NCBI GenBank assembly: GCA_024233785.1
Contig: JACKPD010000006.1
Location: 57,171 to 121,170, forward strand
Source of the DNA: Spirochaetales bacterium
GTDB lineage: Bacteria > Spirochaetota > Spirochaetia > CADAEX01
Length of the DNA stretch: 64,000 nucleotides
Direction of reading: 5' to 3'
In this document: positions 59,882-64,000 of the stretch, piece after piece
Numbering within the stretch: the stretch's first letter is position 1
Layout: the number at the start of each line of letters is the position of its first letter
The notes under the pieces: model-generated
What the model was told of the DNA's origin: nothing
What the model saw: only the letters and a program-made list of their open reading frames with translations
Databases searched by the model: none
Made by a program: the position numbers and the translations under genes

Positions 59882-60985
59882 TCAGTCAATAGGTCTTATG
59901 TTATCAGGATCATTGATAACATTTTCGTAGAGAGATCTGTATTTATCCCCGAAGGTTTTAAGAGTATGCCTCTGAAGGATGTACTCCCTTCCCTTCGCCC
60001 CCATGTCCCAGAGCTTCGGGATCTCGGCATTTTTAAGCATCTCATAAAGCTCTTTATATTTGCCGGATGTAAACAGAAGACCGGTCTTCCCTTCCTGGAT
60101 AGCTTCCATGTTGCCTCCGCATCTGGAAGCAATTACGGCAGTTCCGCTTGAAAGCGATTCGATAGGGATATAGGAAAATGCCTCATCCCACCTGGTTGGG
60201 AGAACAGTGACGTCAGATTTTGCGTAAAACTCCCCCACCTTTGCAGGGCTGTCAAGAAAACCGGCCCAGTTTATCACAGGGTTGCCCTTTGTCCTTTTCA
60301 TCAGGATGGGTTTAAGTGTTCCGTTTCCGACAATGTTGAGCCTGATTTTCCTCTCTTCACTCAGCCTGAGGACAACATTTATAAGTTTATCAATCCCTTT
60401 TTCCGGTGTTATCTGCCCGACAAATGTTACCTCAAGTGTATCATGAGGCTCATAGGGGACAGGCTTGAAAACCTCAGGATTAACCCCGGCGTAAAGGAGG
60501 ACAATTTTTTCCTTCGGAACTCCGCCGATCTCCTCAAGCTGGGCTTTTACAAATTTGCTTATTGCCACATAACATTTCGCGTCTGTAAAATTACGTCTGG
60601 ATGCGAGAAAAAAAGCGTTCATCCATTTATCAATCATATATTTCCGTGATCCTACAGACATATGAAACGTACAGATCAGCGGCGCTTTAAGGGTAGTGCG
60701 GAACCTTGAAATGTTAAAATCAAGACGCCCTGACGGGTGATGGTGATGAAGTATGTCCGGGCTGAATTCAAGCAGCTTTTCTTCAACTTCGGCAACACTC
60801 CTTGCCCATGGCATTATTCCGCCGATAAGATATGATTTAGGCTCATATACCGGGATTCTCTGCTTGGTCCATTTTGCTTCACTTACTATTAAAGTTTCAT
60901 CGCCGGTTTTGTCAAAAGAGTTATATAAATTCAAGGCGTAAGAAGCAATACCTCTTACGCCGCTGTGAATATGCGCAATTTTCAT
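59882..60985 (-). CDS. GT4-family glycosyltransferase
   Basis: A 367-residue GT-B glycosyltransferase. The acceptor half begins MKIAHIHSGVRGIASYALNL and contains DILHHHHPSGRLDFN. The donor half contains TFVGQITPEKGIDKLINVV, NWAGFLDSPAKVGEFYAKS and the nucleotide-sugar EX7E region FSYIPIESLSSGTAVIASRC. The sugar is unknown. It lies convergent to the Wzi-like genes (51 bases between stops) and 25 bases after the ABC ATPase gene, so it may belong to either surface glycan work or the transport operon. Confidence 0.87.
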   Translation of the reverse strand: MKIAHIHSGVRGIASYALNLYNSFDKTGDETLIVSEAKWTKQRIPVYEPKSYLIGGIMPWARSVAEVEEKLLEFSPDILHHHHPSGRLDFNISRFRTTLKAPLICTFHMSVGSRKYMIDKWMNAFFLASRRNFTDAKCYVAISKFVKAQLEEIGGVPKEKIVLLYAGVNPEVFKPVPYEPHDTLEVTFVGQITPEKGIDKLINVVLRLSEERKIRLNIVGNGTLKPILMKRTKGNPVINWAGFLDSPAKVGEFYAKSDVTVLPTRWDEAFSYIPIESLSSGTAVIASRCGGNMEAIQEGKTGLLFTSGKYKELYEMLKNAEIPKLWDMGAKGREYILQRHTLKTFGDKYRSLYENVINDPDNIRPID

Positions 60986-61010
60986 GCCTTAAATTATCAG
61001 AAAAAGCAGT

Positions 61011-62084
61011 TCACGTCAACAAATAGTGAACAATCTCATTGTGAAGTTCGAGGTCAATTATTGCCCCCGGATCATACATCTTCATCCTGTCCGGATGGGT
61101 CTCGCTGAAGGTCAAAGTCTGTCCGCCCGCTTCAATTTCATACTCGATAGCGTTCCCGAGATAAAGTGAGCGCTTCACTTTGGCTTTCAGAGTTCCTGTG
61201 CCATTCACGGCAATCGACAAAAGCTCCGGCCGTAAAACCAGTGTTACTTTTTTTCCTGTATCAAGCTTCTCTTTGGTGTTTATTTCAACACTGCTGCCGA
61301 GGCAGTCAACAGTTGCCCGTCCCGCGCCGCTTTTTGATACTTTTCCCTCAACAAAATTAGCCCGTCCGATAAAGTTGGCGACAAATCTTGAATTGGGGTA
61401 GCGGTAGATGTCCTGCGGCGGCCCGATCTGTTCAATAACACCCTTATTCATTACAACTACCTGATCAGACAGGGTCATCGCTTCGATCTGGTCATGCGTG
61501 ACATATATACTGGTAATACCGAGCGTCTGCTGGATTCTTCTGATCTCTGTTCTCATCTGCTCCCTGAGCTTTGCGTCAAGGTTGGAAAGCGGTTCATCAA
61601 GCAGCAGGACTTTAGGTTCAAGAACAAGCGCCCTTGCAAGCGCGACACGCTGCTGCTGGCCGCCAGAAAGCTGATTAGGAGCTCTTGTCGCAAAACCCGT
61701 AAGGTCTACGAGCTCAAGGACTTTCCCGACTCTTCTTTCAATTTCACTTTTCGATGCTTTCTGGACATTAAGTCCGTACGCAATATTTTCAAACACATTA
61801 AGGTGGGGAAAAATCGCGTAACTCTGAAATACCATCGACATCCCCCTCATATGGGTAGGTAGTTCGGTAATATCAGTTCCGTCAAGAATTATCTTACCCG
61901 CTGACGGGACTTCAAATCCGCCGATAAGACGGAGTGTAGTTGTTTTTCCGCAGCCTGAAGGGCCGAGCAGGGTTACAAGCTCGCCCTTTTTTATATTCAG
62001 TGTTACATTATTAACCGCAGTAACCTCTGAGACTCCCCCCCGGGGTGGAAATACTTTCATTACATTTTCAAGGTTAAGATACAT
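61011..62084 (-). CDS. ABC importer ATP-binding protein (FbpC/PotA type)
   Basis: A 357-residue ATPase: Walker A LLGPSGCGKTTTLRLIGG, Q-loop MVFQSYAIFPH, signature LSGGQQQRVALARAL, Walker B VLLLDEPLSNLDAKLRE and the switch His in YVTHDQIEAM. A C-terminal TOBE domain follows. It groups with importers for ferric iron, polyamines, sulfate or similar. The permease gene ends 10 bases upstream, and AGGAGG precedes the ATG. Substrate cannot be assigned without the binding protein. Confidence 0.93.
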   Translation of the reverse strand: MYLNLENVMKVFPPRGGVSEVTAVNNVTLNIKKGELVTLLGPSGCGKTTTLRLIGGFEVPSAGKIILDGTDITELPTHMRGMSMVFQSYAIFPHLNVFENIAYGLNVQKASKSEIERRVGKVLELVDLTGFATRAPNQLSGGQQQRVALARALVLEPKVLLLDEPLSNLDAKLREQMRTEIRRIQQTLGITSIYVTHDQIEAMTLSDQVVVMNKGVIEQIGPPQDIYRYPNSRFVANFIGRANFVEGKVSKSGAGRATVDCLGSSVEINTKEKLDTGKKVTLVLRPELLSIAVNGTGTLKAKVKRSLYLGNAIEYEIEAGGQTLTFSETHPDRMKMYDPGAIIDLELHNEIVHYLLT

Positions 62085-62094
62085 TATTTACCTC

Positions 62095-64000
62095 CTATGC
62101 GCCCCAGGTGATATCTATACCACCACGCCGCCTGATCATTTTTCCTGTTATAAAATAAAGAATACTTATCGCGATAAGTACAAAGAAAATTATTAGAGTT
62201 GAGTACGCCGCGGCCATGCTTATTCCGCCCTGCTCCCACTCGCTTAAAATAGATGCTGTTACTATTCTCCACTTGGGACTGACGAGAAACAGAATCGCGG
62301 AAAGGCTGGTCATATGTCTTGTAAAACTGAAAATCATCCCCGCGATCATGGCAGGCATAATAAGAGGAAGAGTTACCTTTCTGAAAGTATACTTCGCGTC
62401 CGCGCCCATTATTGAAGAAGCTTCTTCCATTGAAGGGTCAATCTGCTGTAAAGAGGCTATACCCGACCTTACAGAAGCTGGAAGGCTTCTTACTGCGAAT
62501 GCGGCAAGAATAATATAAGGGGAACCGACCAGCGCAAGCGGTTTGCCCGCAAAAATAAGCGCGACTGAGCAGCCTATCATCACAGCAAGGTTAACGCTTA
62601 CCCCTTTGCCCCTGGATCTTTTTTCAACCGCTATCATAACAGCCATAATCATTAATATGCTTCCCAGAATCGGGTGAGGCAGCTGGAAGAACAGTTTTAT
62701 GTAATCCGGGAGCTGGGTCATGGCATTCTTGAATACACCCGACGGTATGGTTTTATTCATGTCTACTATCGGATATATTACATATTCGATAAGCCCGTAA
62801 GTAGAAAGGTAAAGGCCCATAAACACGTACCTTAATCCGGCTTTTCTGTTTTTCCGGACAAGTTCGGCAATACCTGAAAGCAGAACTATGGCGGCTACTA
62901 CATAAACCATCAGCAGTGTCACACTCATAAGTTCAAGATAATGAAGAGCATATGCTATCAGAATACCGGCAGCTCCGGTTAAAAGCCTTTTCTTTGTGTC
63001 AGAAAGTGATACACCCAGCGCAAAAAGCAGCATGACTACAAAAAGAAGATACACCAGAAGCCTTGGAGAGGTGCTGAATGCAAGTACAAAACCTATACCG
63101 AGAATTGTTCCAGGTACTGCTCCGCCGAGATTTGAAGTAAAGTCAACAACTTCCTTACCCATGAACTTTTTACGGACAACAAGAAATGCGACAACCATTC
63201 CGAGAAGGACCGCAATAGGAGTCGCTATTATACTCAGAAAGGTCGTATCAAGGATTGATTCAATTCCGCGGGCGAACATCTGTTTCCACCACTCTAGGCT
63301 GAATGAATAATCAAGCCCCCATGCCTTGCTGAAAGAACCGTAAATAATCGCTATATAGAGTACCAGAATCAGGACACAGACAAGATAAGTTGTAACTATA
63401 AAAGGCCACCTGATCCACCCCTCCTTTTCCTCCATTATTCCGCCGGTCGGTTTTCCTGTTACAGATACATATGATCTTCTTGAAACATAATATCTCTGTA
63501 CCAGAAAAATAATTAGTGTCGGTATAAGAAGGACAACAGATAACGCTGATGCCTTCTGGTAATCATATTCACCTGCTATGGCAAGGAATATCTGGGCGGA
63601 GAGGACTGTAGTATTGCCAGATATAAACAACGGGTTTCCAAGGTCTGCGAGCGATTCAACAAAAAGGAGAAGAAACGCCCCGGCGATTCCCGGGATAAGC
63701 AGAGGGATAGTTACTGTCCTGAAAATATGTATTTTCCCTGCACCCATGCTCCGCGCCGCCTCTTCCATGGAAGGATCAAGCCGTTCAAGCATTGCCCGCA
63801 TGATAAGATAGGCGACAGAAAAGAATGTAATAATCTGGACAAAAACCAGACCGTCCATACCGTAAAGATCGTTAGCCCCCTGTGGGAACTGCATACCAAG
63901 CAGGCCCCTTGAGATAAGCCCGTTTCTCCCGAAGAGAAGTATGGAACTCAGCGCCAGCGCAAAAGGGGGAGAGACAGTAGGGACAAGCGCGAGGATGTGG
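62095..64000 (-). CDS. Fused ABC importer permease (FbpB-like), N-terminus beyond the window
   Basis: The frame is open from base 63999 with no stop; an internal Met at 63894 could be mistaken for the start, but upstream codons read LALVPTVSPPFALALSSILL, matching iron-type permeases, so the gene is cut by the right edge. At least 634 residues are present, holding two transport modules. Each carries the EAA loop: LDPSMEEAARSMGAGKIHIF and IDPSMEEASSIMGADAKYTF. At least ten membrane segments are visible. It partners with the ATPase encoded downstream. The binding protein probably lies further right. Confidence 0.9.
   Translation of the reverse strand, partial: HILALVPTVSPPFALALSSILLFGRNGLISRGLLGMQFPQGANDLYGMDGLVFVQIITFFSVAYLIMRAMLERLDPSMEEAARSMGAGKIHIFRTVTIPLLIPGIAGAFLLLFVESLADLGNPLFISGNTTVLSAQIFLAIAGEYDYQKASALSVVLLIPTLIIFLVQRYYVSRRSYVSVTGKPTGGIMEEKEGWIRWPFIVTTYLVCVLILVLYIAIIYGSFSKAWGLDYSFSLEWWKQMFARGIESILDTTFLSIIATPIAVLLGMVVAFLVVRKKFMGKEVVDFTSNLGGAVPGTILGIGFVLAFSTSPRLLVYLLFVVMLLFALGVSLSDTKKRLLTGAAGILIAYALHYLELMSVTLLMVYVVAAIVLLSGIAELVRKNRKAGLRYVFMGLYLSTYGLIEYVIYPIVDMNKTIPSGVFKNAMTQLPDYIKLFFQLPHPILGSILMIMAVMIAVEKRSRGKGVSVNLAVMIGCSVALIFAGKPLALVGSPYIILAAFAVRSLPASVRSGIASLQQIDPSMEEASSIMGADAKYTFRKVTLPLIMPAMIAGMIFSFTRHMTSLSAILFLVSPKWRIVTASILSEWEQGGISMAAAYSTLIIFFVLIAISILYFITGKMIRRRGGIDITWGA

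Noticed and set aside
1..64000. CRISPR arrays, insertion sequences, prophage or tRNA genes
   Set aside because: No regularly spaced repeats, transposase or integrase frames, or tRNA-like folds were recognised by reading; a tRNA or Rfam scan was not possible.

Overview
The window looks like a stretch of chromosome from a Gram-negative (diderm) spirochaete, probably free-living and anaerobic or microaerophilic. The evidence is gene order and family content: rpsT, HU and lnt run together upstream of rho and rpmE; a DUF327 gene is joined to a PSP1 gene; there are two bactofilins and two M23 peptidases; GTG and TTG starts are frequent; and there are paired Wzi-like outer-membrane proteins. As I remember it, the HU-lnt and rho-rpmE order is shared with Treponema and Borrelia, but I could not check this. 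No rRNA, tRNA, CRISPR array, insertion sequence or prophage was recognised. The window is dense, ordinary chromosome; the only stretch over 300 bases without a confident gene is 46186-46489.

Layout. Bases 1-16904 are entirely on the minus strand. Reading in the direction of transcription (right to left): M23 peptidase, bactofilin, DUF327 and PSP1 (cell-envelope and shape block); a small zinc-ribbon protein, rpsT, HU and lnt; a response regulator, a TPR peptide, a second bactofilin and a PncC/CinA protein; rho and rpmE; then a divergent galactokinase-like protein, surE, a TPR protein, a 56-residue peptide, a TPR/NHL/VWA surface protein, a cysteine-cluster protein, an HD hydrolase and an iron-type alcohol dehydrogenase cut by the left edge. 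Back-to-back near-consensus promoters at about 16.95 kb separate this from tatD, dus and the purine genes purF-purM-purN-purD-purE on the plus strand. A sucrose operon (fructokinase, sucrose-phosphate synthase/phosphatase, sucrose synthase) faces purE.

The middle (29-42 kb) holds rlmB, a small secreted protein built from calcium-loop-like repeats, a B12-binding radical SAM protein, zwf-pgl, a two-gene B12-dependent methionine synthase (separate reactivation domain plus metH), an acyl-CoA synthetase, a membrane polyferredoxin and a free-standing trpB. After cstA comes a four-gene group built around a Get3/ArsA-type ATPase with an FSCA (DUF59) protein. I regard this group as the best candidate for an undescribed module. 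Next are an M23 peptidase, a small membrane protein, a SlyD-like isomerase, a phospholipase-D lipoprotein and a ROK sugar kinase.

The right end carries prfA-prmC-rel, then glf with two overlapping Wzi-like outer-membrane proteins (surface polysaccharide export or assembly). On the minus strand an ABC importer (fused permease truncated by the right edge, plus ATPase) is followed by a GT4 glycosyltransferase.

Functionally the window combines envelope construction, de novo purine synthesis (with a class II-like PurE and no purK here), sucrose turnover, the oxidative pentose phosphate entry and B12-dependent methionine synthesis. Promoters and terminators were called by eye from consensus spacing and have no experimental support.
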